Source: Miltochrista miniata (lineage: Eukaryota; Arthropoda; Insecta; Lepidoptera; Erebidae). Taken from it: DNA of 64,000 nucleotides. The first letter of the stretch is position 1. Each line of letters opens with the position of its first letter. The DNA lies in NCBI GenBank assembly GCA_933228765.1, contig OW121767.1, forward strand, positions 6,696,001-6,760,000. Reading direction: 5' to 3'. The notes below the pieces were generated by a model. The model searched no databases, was not told the DNA's origin, and was given only the letters and a program-made list of their open reading frames with translations. Position numbers and translations under genes: made by a program. Positions 18,201 to 23,418 of the stretch are shown piece after piece.

Positions 18201-20666
18201 ACAAATGTACTCTGTGAAGACGGCCGCGTCACTGCCACACAAATTAAAGCTGTATAATTACTAGCGCACGCACACATAGCGCCGCGCGCACTGATGAGTT
18301 GAAATATCTATACACAAATTAATGATTACTATTATTTTTAGAAAATAAGATTGGAAAAAATAGGCATTCAGTCACGTGACATCAAACACCTCTATCAGAA
18401 AGTGTGACGTCACAGTTTGCTCTTTAACATTTGACGCACTCTGGCAGTCTTGAGTCTTGACATCTTGTGTCACAAGTCATGTCATCTGGTGTTATTGTTT
18501 AGATTCTCACACGTTTTTATAAAATACAAGAGATTTTGAAGCGCTCGTGGCCCCGCGGAATCAGTGTTCTGTAAACGATCACTGCAGTAAGCAACTTTCA
18601 CTATGGCCGGTCCATGGATGGGTGACCATCCATGTGATCACTTTGTGACATTTATTTGAGCGTTTCCGTGCTTCGGAAGGCACGTTAAGCCGTTGGTCCC
18701 GGTTGCCAGTAAAATGGCAGTCGTTAAGCCAAGTTGATGGCTTTATTTCAACAGCAGGCAGTCACAACCTGCGCCTGTCCATTTTAAACACGGCAATACG
18801 GCTCACAACGTATTACGTGGGACAAATTATAAAAAGGTGAAATGTGGGTATATAATATACCTCTGCCTACCTCTTCGGGGATAAAGGCGTGATGATGAAC
18901 AAGAGATTTTAACAGTAAAAGTTCACCCCTAAACGTTTCTTTTTAGGAAGTACTAAAACTTTTAAAAAATCTAAATCACAAAACAAGTCATTAAAAGGAC
19001 TCATAAAAAATACTCATTTCCATTTTGTTGTATTTGGCAAAAAGTGATGTCACACAAGGTGCCATGACAGTTTGGAGCGTTTTCGATACAAATTTAAATT
19101 CAATTTTTAAATCACAAATTAAACTATGTAAATGATTGTTTTAAATCAAAATATTATATTTTTGTGATCATATAAATATAAAGCTACAAAATTAATTTTT
19201 TTTTTAAATTAAGGATACAAGCCTATAGTGTCAGAAATTCACTGTCCATCTGTTTTCTTCTACAGAGAGCAGCAAATGATCGTCTCATATGACCCTACCG
19301 TACACAGACAAGTTGACACTGACGCTGACGCTAGCGATGAAGCTGACGCTAGCGATGAAGCTGACGCTAGCGTTGACTCTGACGCTAACGATGACTCTGA
19401 CGCTAGCGATGACGCTGACGCTAGCGATGACGCTGACGCTAGCGATGACTCCGACGCTAGCGATGACGCTGACGAGAGCGCTGAATATGTGTCAGAGTCA
19501 ATATCGTTGGTAGGCTCTGAAGAAGAGGATTGCGAGGAGGAAGGTATGTTTAAAAAAAATGCATTTTACAGTTCCTTTTTTTTATACCACTAAGGTGGCA
19601 GACAAGCATACGGCTCACTAGATGTGCCGGTGGTCACCGCAGCATACGAACGTTTGCAACACCAAAGGCGCTACACTCACGCTGCCGACCCTGTAAATAC
19701 CTTCTAAGACCCCTCTTGAAGAACCCCATACTGAAAAGTTACGCAAAAGTTGAAAACGGGACCCTATTTATGAGACCTCGCTGTCCGTCTGTCTTATTGG
19801 GAGCTCGCATACAACAAATGTAATTTTTTGCCCTTATTTTGTACAAAACCCTTCTGTTCGCGGGTCCGACTCGCACTTTGCTGGTTTGTTAAATACTTAG
19901 CTCACTATAATGGTGCCGTCCGCTTGATGTTACCAACATCTAGTGATTGGGGACCATAGACCCTAGACATGACCAGGTTACTAATGCTTCACGAGGTTAG
20001 ACGATTACTTTCTTTCAAAATAGTCGAATTCCATTTGAATGACGACTGAAGTTAGACTTTTCACCTTTTTCAGACATGTGTTATTCAGTTATTGGATGTG
20101 TTTGAAATCCACCAATCACGTTCGTCGGTCCATATCGGTTTAGGGTGTTCACGCCGTTCATAGTTCGAAGTGCGCAATATGTTTGCATCAGTTTCCACTA
20201 GATGGCGTTGTGCCTATTTGTTGAATCGCGCTATGTAGATTGTGCAACACTTTATAAAGGTTAGAAGTTTGCTGTTCTGCATCGCGCTATGATGATTGTG
20301 CTATAGTTAATAAAGGTTGGAGTTTATGTGTTTAGTTCGATGGCTATATAGCAATTAAGATCACTATTGTATTATACATTCAGTAAGATCACTCTGATTC
20401 GAATTACAGTACTAGTTATCATATCCAGTTTTTTTATTGAGTAACCTGGTTTTGAAGGCATTTGATCTCGGACTTGAACATAGGGTTTGATGTTGAATCT
20501 TGGATTTTTACAAAATGATTTTGATGTTTCACAATAAATCCTTGATGGCTCACAATTTTTTTTCTAATTTGCAGAGTCAGAAGAATATTCGGAGTCAAAC
20601 AGCAAAACCACTAATCAAACTCAAATCAAATCAACCTGCAATAAAAACTACTACCAACTCATATGA
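47..20666 (+). CDS. papi: Tudor and KH domain protein, Papi/TDRKH-like (3' part, 11 exons, frameshift in exon 4)
   Basis: Joined exons: 47-230, 809-999, 1564-1687, 4073-4256, 5430-5591, 8850-8951, 12570-12674, 13688-13826, 15791-15920, 19266-19543, 20575-20666. Every intron is GT/AG and all phases agree, giving about 560 residues. Domain order is the end of KH1 (ISGDKEQVDQAKKLL), KH2 from FVWVPEDYL to SGTKGQISKAKALI, a charged linker, an extended Tudor domain (SPSRFWV, VGDMVAARF, YYRAIITSI, DLYYVDYGNTE, FLRLPFQAKLC) and an acidic tail. This KH-KH-Tudor order and the LPFQ and YVDYG motifs are those of TDRKH/Papi, which binds methylated PIWI proteins at mitochondria during piRNA 3' trimming; that role is family knowledge. 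The N-terminal membrane anchor would lie upstream of the window. Odd points: the exon 4 frameshift, loss of the KH2 GxxG loop and the repeat tail. AKAP1 also joins KH to Tudor but has a single KH, so it fits less well. A Papi paralogue or recent pseudogene is possible. Confidence 0.75.
231..808 (+). other. intron 1 with a diverged repeat
   Basis: Positions 425-482 resemble 2762-2816: both contain gagttcccgcg or caagttcccgcg, then ggtggcggtgtctcgattcc or close variants. The rest is AT-rich and I recognise no gene in it. Confidence 0.5.
809..999 (+). CDS. papi: papi-like exon 2: body of KH2
   Basis: The acceptor is ggaatttacag and the donor gtaagt; the entry phase takes two bases and the exit phase is 0. 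With the previous exon it reads LHAMYKIGEYIDSD, where a normal KH would have a GxxG loop such as IIGRGGE. The loop is therefore degenerate. The exon ends with the typical KH strand and helix HFKLILSGTKGQISKAKALI. Confidence 0.75.
1053..1260. repeat. fragment related to the short element at 1891-2040
   Basis: It begins CACAGGGCGGAAACTCCA, the same start as the 150-bp insertion at 1891, and also shares agctgtggcg further in. I cannot define its 3' end or a target duplication. Confidence 0.45.
1341..1545 (+). mobile_element. tRNA-derived SINE (HaSE1-like layout)
   Basis: The head tgatccagtggttaac resembles a tRNA A box and gcaggtttgactcctgc a B-box stem. The body after position 1435 has the CCCCGAAAGG, GGCAGAGGCATAGTATA and AATAGGTGGTGAGCC blocks that are also found in the 5S-derived SINEs of this window. 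Sharing one body between tRNA and 5S heads is known for SINEs of Helicoverpa (HaSE1 and HaSE3, from memory). Confidence 0.65.
1564..1687 (+). CDS. papi: papi-like exon 3: linker between KH2 and Tudor
   Basis: The acceptor is acatttcag and the donor gtatac; entry is in phase 0 and one base is left over. It encodes a charged helix (YKTFAEQQKLKRMEERLLED) followed by a serine-rich stretch. This matches the helical linker that follows KH2 in TDRKH proteins. Confidence 0.7.
1790..2215 (-). mobile_element. tRNA-derived SINE split by a 150-bp insertion
   Basis: Read on the minus strand it starts tgtggcgcagtcggtag, has the B box gggttcgattcccacc, then ttgtctcaagagtctgggtg, and ends with gtccgtgaatatttat before an A/T-rich tail. 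Further copies lie at 23897-24175 and 47425-47698 (+). Between 1891 and 2040 another element interrupts it. Confidence 0.75.
1891..2040. mobile_element. short non-autonomous DNA element, hAT-like, 8-bp target duplication
   Basis: The octamer ccacggat stands at 1883-1890 and again at 2041-2048. The uninterrupted SINE copy at 23897 has this octamer once, so the duplication is real. The ends are CACAGGGCGG and, as reverse complement, CAAAGATAAT, a weak CAnAG inverted repeat. An 8-bp duplication with such ends suggests hAT, but the class is inferred. Confidence 0.6.
2255..2548. repeat. large near-perfect palindrome in intron 3 (fold-back MITE)
   Basis: Arms of about 135 bp (2255-2392 and 2419-2548) are reverse complements with few differences; the central spacer is about 26 bp. 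Both arms carry the accgacttcc / ggaagtcggt motif and the block acttagcacaaagtaaaatg. No coding potential was seen. A transcript of this intron could fold into a long hairpin. Confidence 0.8.
2580..3070. repeat. interspersed repeat with gaagtcggtta-type ends, copy 1
   Basis: It shares aatcaatcgagcccaaacacaagg, the ctgtctttcggt block and tggatcccatcatcagatcc with the next copy (3135-3550) and with 10780-11150. Copies of this family end near ttttttgaagtcggttaaaa. A TIR element is inserted in this copy at 2696-2874. Confidence 0.65.
2696..2874. mobile_element. short TIR element nested in the repeat, 5-bp target duplication
   Basis: The termini are GGGGCAAGTGCGAGTTT and its reverse complement; the inverted arms run on for roughly 45 bp with mismatches. 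The pentamer tcaga flanks it at 2691-2695 and 2875-2879, and uninterrupted host copies read catcatcagatcgac. No coding sequence is inside. Confidence 0.6.
3135..3550. repeat. interspersed repeat with gaagtcggtta-type end, copy 2
   Basis: This second, adjacent copy of the 2580-3070 family lacks the nested element. It ends ctcctttttttgaagtcggttaaaa. Confidence 0.65.
3700..3950 (-). repeat. short interspersed repeat (actaatattat / gtagcctatgtcc family)
   Basis: It shares aagtcgttatcgcgta, aaaagtagcctatgtccttccc and cagagttactttcgcatt with 34190-34440. It comes from the tail of a widespread non-autonomous element of the window. Confidence 0.55.
4073..4256 (+). CDS. papi: papi-like exon 4: start of extended Tudor domain, frameshifted
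   Basis: The acceptor is attaattccag and the donor gtaagt. The first part continues the frame as DYRFYLSDQEVTGEKP, then IVTAVYSPSRFWV, and then runs into TGA at 4198-4200. The second part is coding in another frame, from ILGPGTETEQLRRLN to HYNEYGL, and that frame joins exon 5. At 184 bp the exon cannot keep one frame between its neighbours. ATTTTGGGTC at the break reads as FWV in the upstream frame and ILG in the downstream frame, so a 13-bp deletion between direct repeats is likely. A 1-bp loss is the alternative. Confidence 0.7.
4283..4512 (+). mobile_element. poly(A)-tailed SINE family B copy
   Basis: It contains the family block CTTACCCGGAGCTCCCAAC, then gttacgtgaggttttt, gtaggagtccggcatagcatcc and the A-rich end. 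Target duplications at other copies (45665 and 49571) show that the family is a retroposon with its 3' end here. I found no clear tRNA boxes in it. Confidence 0.7.
4540..5400 (+). repeat. ggttccgta...cttgaccggtttt repeat, split by an RTE fragment
   Basis: The typical blocks are gccgtccgtctgtctgtc, gctgtatctcaggaaccgtgatagctag, gccgctataacaacaaata and, after the insertion, cggaaccctccg and cgactcgtacttgaccgg. Less complete relatives lie at 14925-15095, 19735-19890, 26895-27560, 38780-39030, 42690-42925 and 58885-59100. Confidence 0.65.
4946..5291 (+). pseudogene. 5'-truncated RTE-type LINE, reverse transcriptase C-terminus
   Basis: It encodes pieces such as KVRKGMLRWFGHVERMGDE and ends CPARDLA-like before a short ttaataatag tail. 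It is closely similar to the minus-strand copy at 55490-56254. The 14-mer aataagtactaaaa occurs at 4932-4945 and 5292-5305, so this is one insertion with its target duplication. The frame is broken after position 5070. Confidence 0.75.
5430..5591 (+). CDS. papi: papi-like exon 5: Tudor strands
   Basis: The acceptor is ctttttacag and the donor gtatgt, phase 0 at both sides, 54 codons. VGDMVAARF and YRYYRAIITSI are the first Tudor beta strands (compare DIVAA and WYRA in TDRKH). The loop between them (PPRCSGIEPRED) is longer than usual. Confidence 0.8.
5592..6600 (+). other. intron 5, first part: nothing recognised
   Basis: AT-rich sequence with homopolymer runs. I see no coding exon or complete repeat. 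The block gtgtacacacgtaagaagtgaaacttctt just before 6617 belongs to an interspersed repeat. Confidence 0.4.
6649..7838. repeat. octamer minisatellite (GTCTAAAA / GTCCCAAA), about 1.2 kb
   Basis: An 8-bp unit runs through the whole stretch. The core 6863-7262 is 50 perfect copies of TCTAAAAG. The flanks are mixtures of gtccaaaa, gtcccaaa, gtaccaaa and gttcaaaa, with a higher-order block containing taccaaggtcccatcc. Long minus-strand open frames here are a product of the repeat. The array is bracketed by gaagtgaaacttctt (6601-6615) and its reverse complement (7968-7982). Confidence 0.95.
7985..8690 (+). other. intron 5, repeat-poor stretch
   Basis: A GC-rich patch at 8213-8312 (ccgccgttcccgccaaaggcg, then cgccggcgtgaccacgccacc) stands out from the AT-rich surroundings and may be a repeat fragment. 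Nothing else is recognised. Confidence 0.35.
8690..8795 (-). mobile_element. 3' tail of a 5S/tRNA-type SINE
   Basis: (CATA)n is followed by ggtcacgcctttatccccga and gggtaagcagaggcata, the tail of the SINE body seen in full at 12157-12521. The head is missing. Confidence 0.65.
8850..8951 (+). CDS. papi: papi-like exon 6: Tudor core with YVDYGNTE
   Basis: The acceptor is attgttacag and the donor gtaagt, phase 0 at both sides, 34 codons. DLYYVDYGNTE carries the aromatic and acidic residues of the Tudor methyl-arginine pocket, and KKRFLRLPFQ is the exit helix and strand that in TDRKH reads DFLSLPFQA. Confidence 0.85.
9000..9365 (-). repeat. short interspersed repeat of the gtgttattccagac family
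   Basis: It shares gggataaaaagtagcctat, gtgttattccagac, tccgtttagccattagagcgtga and cgtataatattagtaggat with 15981-16202. An unrelated stretch separates the halves at about 9060-9225. Confidence 0.55.
9478..9653. repeat. perfect 87-bp tandem duplication
   Basis: gtgatgtggttgaatcgag starts at 9481 and again at 9568, and the sequence through cagtaattaaat is identical in both units. Confidence 0.9.
9655..10095 (+). other. intron 6, AT-rich: nothing recognised
   Basis: No repeat block or exon could be recognised in this stretch. Confidence 0.35.
10097..10520 (-). pseudogene. non-LTR retrotransposon C-terminal fragment
   Basis: On the minus strand it reads YEFVPFDVETLGPRCRGAH, then DPRAGSYFAQRLSIAIQRGN and ACVIG. 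The pattern FVPF-VETLGP and RAGSY-AQR-AIQRGNA is a recurrent C-terminal region of insect LINE ORF2 proteins (recognised from memory). Upstream frames at 10325-10520 are degraded. Confidence 0.55.
10569..10745 (+). pseudogene. LINE reverse transcriptase 3' fragment
   Basis: It contains WNDLPAHVFP-like coding sequence (tggaacgacctgctcgcacac) and the 3' part with aagaggagcgtgaagagg and gccgccaactggaggacc. It is the same family as 15120-15600, and a short inverted copy of the middle has been added. Confidence 0.6.
10780..11255. repeat. interspersed repeat with gaagtcggtta end, copy 3
   Basis: It is homologous to 2580-3070 and 3135-3550. Its end is tandemly doubled: acggtcgaattgagtaacct and ttttttgaagtcggttaaaa occur twice between 11150 and 11248. 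Confidence 0.65.
11270..11495 (-). pseudogene. LINE reverse transcriptase 3' fragment, inverted
   Basis: Reverse complement of the family at 15120-15600: cgtcgccaccagcctgatgg, agcgattgggggccacttct, cgcacacgtgcttccctcat-like blocks. It lies head to head with 10569-10745 across the repeat at 10780. Confidence 0.6.
11795..11912 (-). mobile_element. tRNA-derived SINE fragment cut by a MITE
   Basis: The B box reads on the minus strand as gtgggttcgatttccaccca, and the body has acacatttgtcctgggtgg, like 45976-46290. The MITE at 11913 has interrupted the tRNA-like head. Confidence 0.55.
11913..12126. mobile_element. Tc1/mariner-like MITE, TA target site
   Basis: The ends are TACTACCCGTTCGCTC and, inverted, TACTGCTCGTTCGCTC, continuing into tctaagtttgccgct inside. 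A second inverted pair lies within (agtaaattgacagtagctaatgtcac and its complement). A related copy is at 50633-50850. The TA duplication suggests Tc1/mariner; no transposase is present. Confidence 0.75.
12157..12521 (-). mobile_element. full-length 5S-rRNA-derived SINE, 14-bp target duplication
   Basis: On the minus strand the head runs gcgctcgtggccccgcgg, then agtaagtaac, ccggtccatggatgggtg. It continues into the SINE body and ends in ggtcacgcc plus (CATA)n. GTCAATTTTTGTAC stands at 12143-12156 and 12522-12535. The insertion ends 48 bp before exon 7. Confidence 0.85.
12570..12674 (+). CDS. papi: papi-like exon 7: C-terminal half of extended Tudor
   Basis: The acceptor is cttgttttcag and the donor gtatgt, phase 0 at both sides, 35 codons. 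AKLCYIYGL follows LPFQ as in TDRKH (LPFQAIECSLA), and GEWLPQAVVEFTKLVD matches the W-x4-A-x-FxKL helix of the extended Tudor fold. Confidence 0.8.
12695..13215 (-). mobile_element. Helitron-like fragments in intron 7
   Basis: At 13023-13213, reversed, the sequence starts ctagcgggcgtcacg and ends ttataatattagtata, the mirror of a TCTATACTAATATT...CTAG element; inside are gtgggaatacgagaata and ttcaaatcggtccagtattttcgg. A less clear relative is at 12700-12935. Confidence 0.65.
13225..13310 (+). repeat. tRNA-like SINE head fragment
   Basis: tgtagtggcaagtgtatgcg and gagttcgattcccgggttg resemble A and B boxes. The fold is too degraded for a tRNA gene. Confidence 0.45.
13438..13575 (+). mobile_element. 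SINE family B copy
   Basis: The blocks gagggcttacccgggtctccc, ctgttaggcaggatacgtg and gtcggcaggaattcggcatag are diverged from the copy at 36668. Confidence 0.6.
13688..13826 (+). CDS. papi: papi-like exon 8: SN-like part of extended Tudor
   Basis: The acceptor is taattccag and the donor gtaggg; entry in phase 0, one base left. It encodes PHRNYLNLKPGPFP and IYGRIVAYSP, then the acidic loop APEGEFDE and IMYGVHLCEATE. IVAYSP and YGVHLCE match the last beta strands of the extended domain. Confidence 0.8.
14137..14517 (-). mobile_element. 5S-rRNA-derived SINE
   Basis: The layout is that of 12157-12521. The flanks cttaaaatt and cttcaaatt form an imperfect 9-bp target duplication. It is followed within about 15 bp by the Helitron at 14533. 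Confidence 0.8.
14533..14904 (+). mobile_element. non-autonomous Helitron, lepidopteran type
   Basis: It starts TCTATACTAATATTATAAAG and ends gcgcgggtcagCTAG followed by T. Inside are the gtttgtgtgtttg tract, atcacgctacaacgaatagg and ggagcggagcagtaat blocks known from lepidopteran Helitrons. No Rep/helicase is present. Confidence 0.8.
14925..15095 (+). repeat. ggttccgta-family fragment
   Basis: It has gggtacgggcacccaaagg, cgggaccctattac, caccaggctgtatctcagga and a partial end. It abuts the LINE fragment that follows. Confidence 0.55.
15120..15600 (+). pseudogene. LINE reverse transcriptase C-terminal fragment, 3' end
   Basis: The open frame 15154-15522 reads MQRRAIRITGCPEV, LAAFYRMYHGECSEELFNLI and TWNDLPAHVFPSSYDPG. 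QRRA-R and FYR-YHGECSEELF are hallmarks of a common LINE ORF2 C-terminus in Lepidoptera. The catalytic domain is missing, so this is a 5'-truncated copy. It sits in intron 8. Confidence 0.75.
15791..15920 (+). CDS. papi: papi-like exon 9: end of Tudor domain
   Basis: The acceptor is tgttcaacag and the donor gtaaga; entry takes two bases and two remain. It encodes ENGRITRYDSLVDRQLYCCG and LAKRYTYEHGVYKE. The YDSLVDR-L-GLA pattern is the usual closing helix of extended Tudor domains (L-x-x-GLA). Confidence 0.8.
15981..16202 (-). mobile_element. Helitron-like or RTE-tail repeat
   Basis: It begins ctagatgaagctcgcggctt, contains gataagtagcctatgtgttattcc and ends ctttataatattagtagga. It shares an end motif with the Helitrons, but the body matches 9000-9365. 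Confidence 0.5.
16570..16750 (-). pseudogene. Tc1/mariner-type transposase remnant
   Basis: Minus-strand translation around 16690-16740 gives LPPYHPELNPIENVGAIE, the conserved DDE_3 motif around the last catalytic acid of Tc1/mariner transposases. The frame breaks soon after in a poly(A) stretch and no other motif is visible. Confidence 0.65.
16785..17110 (-). repeat. degraded repeat with hairpin
   Basis: It starts ctagctgacccttgcaactt like a reversed Helitron end. Inside, 16990-17028 and 17033-17071 are inverted arms of 39 bp with a 4-bp spacer. Confidence 0.6.
17241..17283. repeat. perfect 19-bp hairpin, spacer CAGAG
   Basis: GAATTTTGAATAGCGGAAA (17241-17259) and its exact reverse complement (17265-17283). 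Confidence 0.9.
17290..18525 (+). other. intron 9, middle: no gene seen
   Basis: A repeat-like stretch around 17640-17820 (gacatctccaac, then gacagacgcggcggggac). The short open frame at 18055-18264 has no recognisable protein and crosses no splice signal. Confidence 0.35.
18538..18898 (+). mobile_element. 5S-rRNA-derived SINE, 12-bp target duplication
   Basis: The head is gcgctcgtggccccgcgg, cgatcactgcagtaagcaac and ggtccatggatgggtgacc. In insect 5S rRNA genes the corresponding boxes read agttaagcaac and ttggatgggtgacc. Acaagagatttt stands at 18526-18537 and 18899-18910. Confidence 0.85.
19266..19543 (+). CDS. papi: papi-like exon 10: acidic repeat tail
   Basis: The acceptor is tcttctacag and the donor gtatgt; entry takes one base and one base remains. 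After EQQMIVSYDPTVHRQV comes a low-complexity tail from eight in-frame 18-bp units (DASDEA, DASVDS, DANDDS, DASDDA and similar), and the exon closes with SESISLVGSEEEDCEEE. The repeat keeps frame and phase, so it is read as coding. Such a tail is disordered and strongly negative; its role is unknown. Confidence 0.75.
19327..19470 (+). repeat. 18-bp coding minisatellite, 8 units
   Basis: Unit GACGCTAGCGATGAYGCT with small changes, 144 bp exactly, inside exon 10. The flanking GACGCT and GACGAGAGC are partial units. Confidence 0.95.
19570..19735 (-). mobile_element. SINE family C copy (ccactaaggtggcagac)
   Basis: A T run then ataccactaaggtggcagac, gtggtcaccgcagc, acgctgccgaccctgtaaa and cccctcttgaagaacccc. 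The inverse, with an A tail, is at 33930-34095. Confidence 0.6.
20575..20666 (+). CDS. papi: papi-like last exon with stop codon
   Basis: The acceptor is tctaatttgcag; entry takes two bases. It encodes SEEYSESNSKTTNQ and a basic, polar end (KNYYQLI) and stops at TGA 20664-20666. A consensus AATAAA first appears only at 21334-21339, inside the fold-back element. Confidence 0.7.
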
Positions 20667-21092
20667 AATATTATATTACAACAATTTTTCTAAGAAAAGC
20701 CTAGTAGTCTAGAATAGACTTTGAAACTTGTGTCAATATCGACAATTCAAGTATGTTAACCCACATTATGGATAGACTCCCAAGAGTAGTGATATTCAGA
20801 AGTTTTTATTTAATTATGTCTTTGAACTGAACAAATATTCATGTAAGTAAACTTTTATGTCCATCAACTAATCAGTATATTTAAGATACATGTAAATATT
20901 GTCATAGAAAAAGGTAGTTTTATAAAATATCAACAAACACTTCTTCTGTGTCACGTTGTTTCGTCTACAAACGTCACGGCATGACGGCATGACGTCAGAA
21001 CCTATCATGTACGTCACGTACATGACAGGTTTGACGTCATGCCGTGTTGGATCACGGGCTGGTTTCCTTAGATTTGAACCAAAAATATCAAA
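20667..21092 (+). other. 3' flank of gene 1, with a GC-rich palindrome
   Basis: AT-rich likely 3' untranslated region. At 20975-21046 the sequence cacggcatgac...catgtacgt is mirrored around acgtcacgt into a near-palindrome. No other feature is seen. Confidence 0.5.
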
Positions 21093-21096
21093 TATA

Positions 21097-22592
21097 CAGG
21101 GTGTGGCGTAAATAGTGGTCCAACCGTCAGGGTGTGATAGAACAGGTGCCCCACTATAACATACTACAATATCATCCAAATTTACCCAAGGGTCTCAGAA
21201 AAAAATAACTTTTTTTGAAAAATCGTCCCTTTTTTGTAAAGTTGCCTGTAGATTATAGGAAAACAGCTATTTCTGATTTCTGTTTTTTCTCTCTTAAAGC
21301 TAAATATATAAGCTATCAAAAAATAATATTGTTAATAAAATTCCACAACAAACGTTTGAAATAAATATAAGTTCATCTCAATTTTCTCTCTAATTTTCAG
21401 GTATCATGAAAATTGTTCAACGTTTTTTAGAAAAAATATGTACTACACTGATGCTATCCAAACGTTTAAAAATATGCTTACGTAATATTGATTTCAAAAT
21501 GATACCATGAAAGGATTTCGCATAAACAGAAACTAGTAATTTTTACTGTTAAAGTTCAAAACGGGTTAAGAAAAATGACCAAAATCAACTTACATACATC
21601 ACACTTATAACGTTTTTTTCATAGTAATAGTTCATAGTCGACATTATTATTATTTATTTAAAATCTTATAACCTAGATAGCGCCCGCGGCTCCACCCACG
21701 TGGGATTTTGTAACTATTCTCGCTTTTATGATCCCACCGGAAGTGGGAATAGTAACAAAATTCATCGCGGGTGAAACCGCAGGCAACATCAAGGTCGCGG
21801 TTGAACGCCCGAAACGTCGGTGAATGTAAGTAAATAGTATTTCGCGTGAAGTGTTAAAAACTGCGATAGTTTAAAAAAATCATAACCGTGATGGCGCCCG
21901 CAGTTCCACGCGCTAGGAATTTGTCATGGAATGGGAACAGAATTTCAGATAGAAAATAAATAAAAGCGAGAATAGTTACAAAATCCCACGCGGGTGGAGC
22001 CGCGGGCGCTATCTAGGTTATAAGATTTTAAATAAATAATAATAATGTCGACTATGAACTATTACTATGAAAAAAACATTATAAGTGTGATGTATGTAAG
22101 TTGATTTTGGTAATTTTTCTTAACCCGTTTTGAACTTTAACAGTAAAAATTACTAGTTTCTGTTTATGCGAAATCCTTACATGGTATCATTTTGAAATCA
22201 GTATTACATAAGCATATTTTTAAACGTTTGGGTAGCATCAGTGTAGTACATATTTTTTATAAAAAACGTTGAACAATTTTCATGATACCTGAAAATTAGA
22301 GAGAAAATTGAGATGAACTTATACTTATTTCAAACGTTTGTTGTGGAATTCTATTAACAATATTATTTTTTGATAGCTTATGTATTTAGCTTTAAGAGAG
22401 AAGAAACAGAAATCAGAAATAGCGGTTTTCCTATAATCTACAGGCAACTTTACAAAAAAGGGACGATTTTTCAAAAAAAGTTATTTTTTTCTGAGACCCT
22501 TGGGTAAATTTGGATGATTTTGTAGTATGTTATAGTGGGGCACCTGGTCTATCACACCCTGACGGTTGGACCACTATTTACGCCACACCCTG
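21097..22592. mobile_element. fold-back element 1, TATA|CAGGGTG ends
   Basis: The ends are CAGGGTGTGGCGTAAATAG and its reverse complement, each flanked by TATA (21093-21096 and 22593-22596). Arms 21097-21728 and 21962-22592 are about 97% identical by eye, with about 16 differences in 630 bp. The 230-bp loop holds degraded cgcgggtgaaaccgc-type repeat. No open frame of note. Confidence 0.85.
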
Positions 22593-22599
22593 TATAAGC

Positions 22600-23410
22600 G
22601 TTTAATTTTCATTTAGATCAATGAAACTGATGAAACGGTCGCTACTTTTTGTGATAATTTGTTTATAGGTATTATGCAGTGTTGTATGTAAGATTTGTGT
22701 GGTGCTAAAATAATTATAAGTAGGTAGTCCAAAATGCTCAATTTCAAAGACCATTTACAACGAATGTATATGATCTCGTATTTTTAAATTATTTTTTTTT
22801 AAATATAAGTACTTACCATAAGTGAAATAATTATAACAATTTTTGTGATATATTTTTACCTTGTAAACACACACAAACAATACAGTGTTGTAATGTCGAA
22901 TTTAAGTATTTTGTAGACTTTTATTGAGTTACATAATTTCATATATGTATCAATATTTCGTCATGTTTTTTATATAAAACTAATTAAAAAACTTTATTGA
23001 TACTTTTCAAATCTGTATTTGTAAAGACTGCATGGTGCTAAAGCAGAGTACAACTAGTACAAATATATCCATTTAATACACTGATATTAATCATATTTTT
23101 CTATCCATTTACAATTTGATTTATTTCATCAACATTGACACAGCCCTTTTTTATTTTGTTACAATAAATATCCTTCTTTACAAACGATTAATAATATCTT
23201 AAGACTGATGTGAGAATTATTATTAAATAATATAGTTTTAAATATGATATGACCAGTTGCCATAACCAATTCGAACTGTGATGTACTTTAAACCCTATTT
23301 TCTTTGAATAATAATGTCTTTTGACAATAATTTGTACCTACTTAAATAGCCTTCACGCTAACACGTTAATCAAAAACTACACAATTATAGGTATTAACCT
23401 TTTTTTAAGC
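22600..23410. other. AT-rich spacer: nothing recognised
   Basis: Very AT-rich with no repeat block I can name and no coding potential. Confidence 0.4.
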
Positions 23411-23418
23411 GCGATATA

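Noticed and set aside
18055..18264. Cysteine-rich 69-residue open frame in intron 9
   Set aside because: No homology recognised, no splice or promoter support, composition like its surroundings.
18541..18640. 5S rRNA gene
   Set aside because: Only the internal promoter words match; the ends of 5S are missing and a SINE body follows.
47..20666. AKAP1 instead of Papi/TDRKH
   Set aside because: AKAP1 has one KH before the Tudor domain; here the ends of two consecutive KH domains and a charged linker match TDRKH better.
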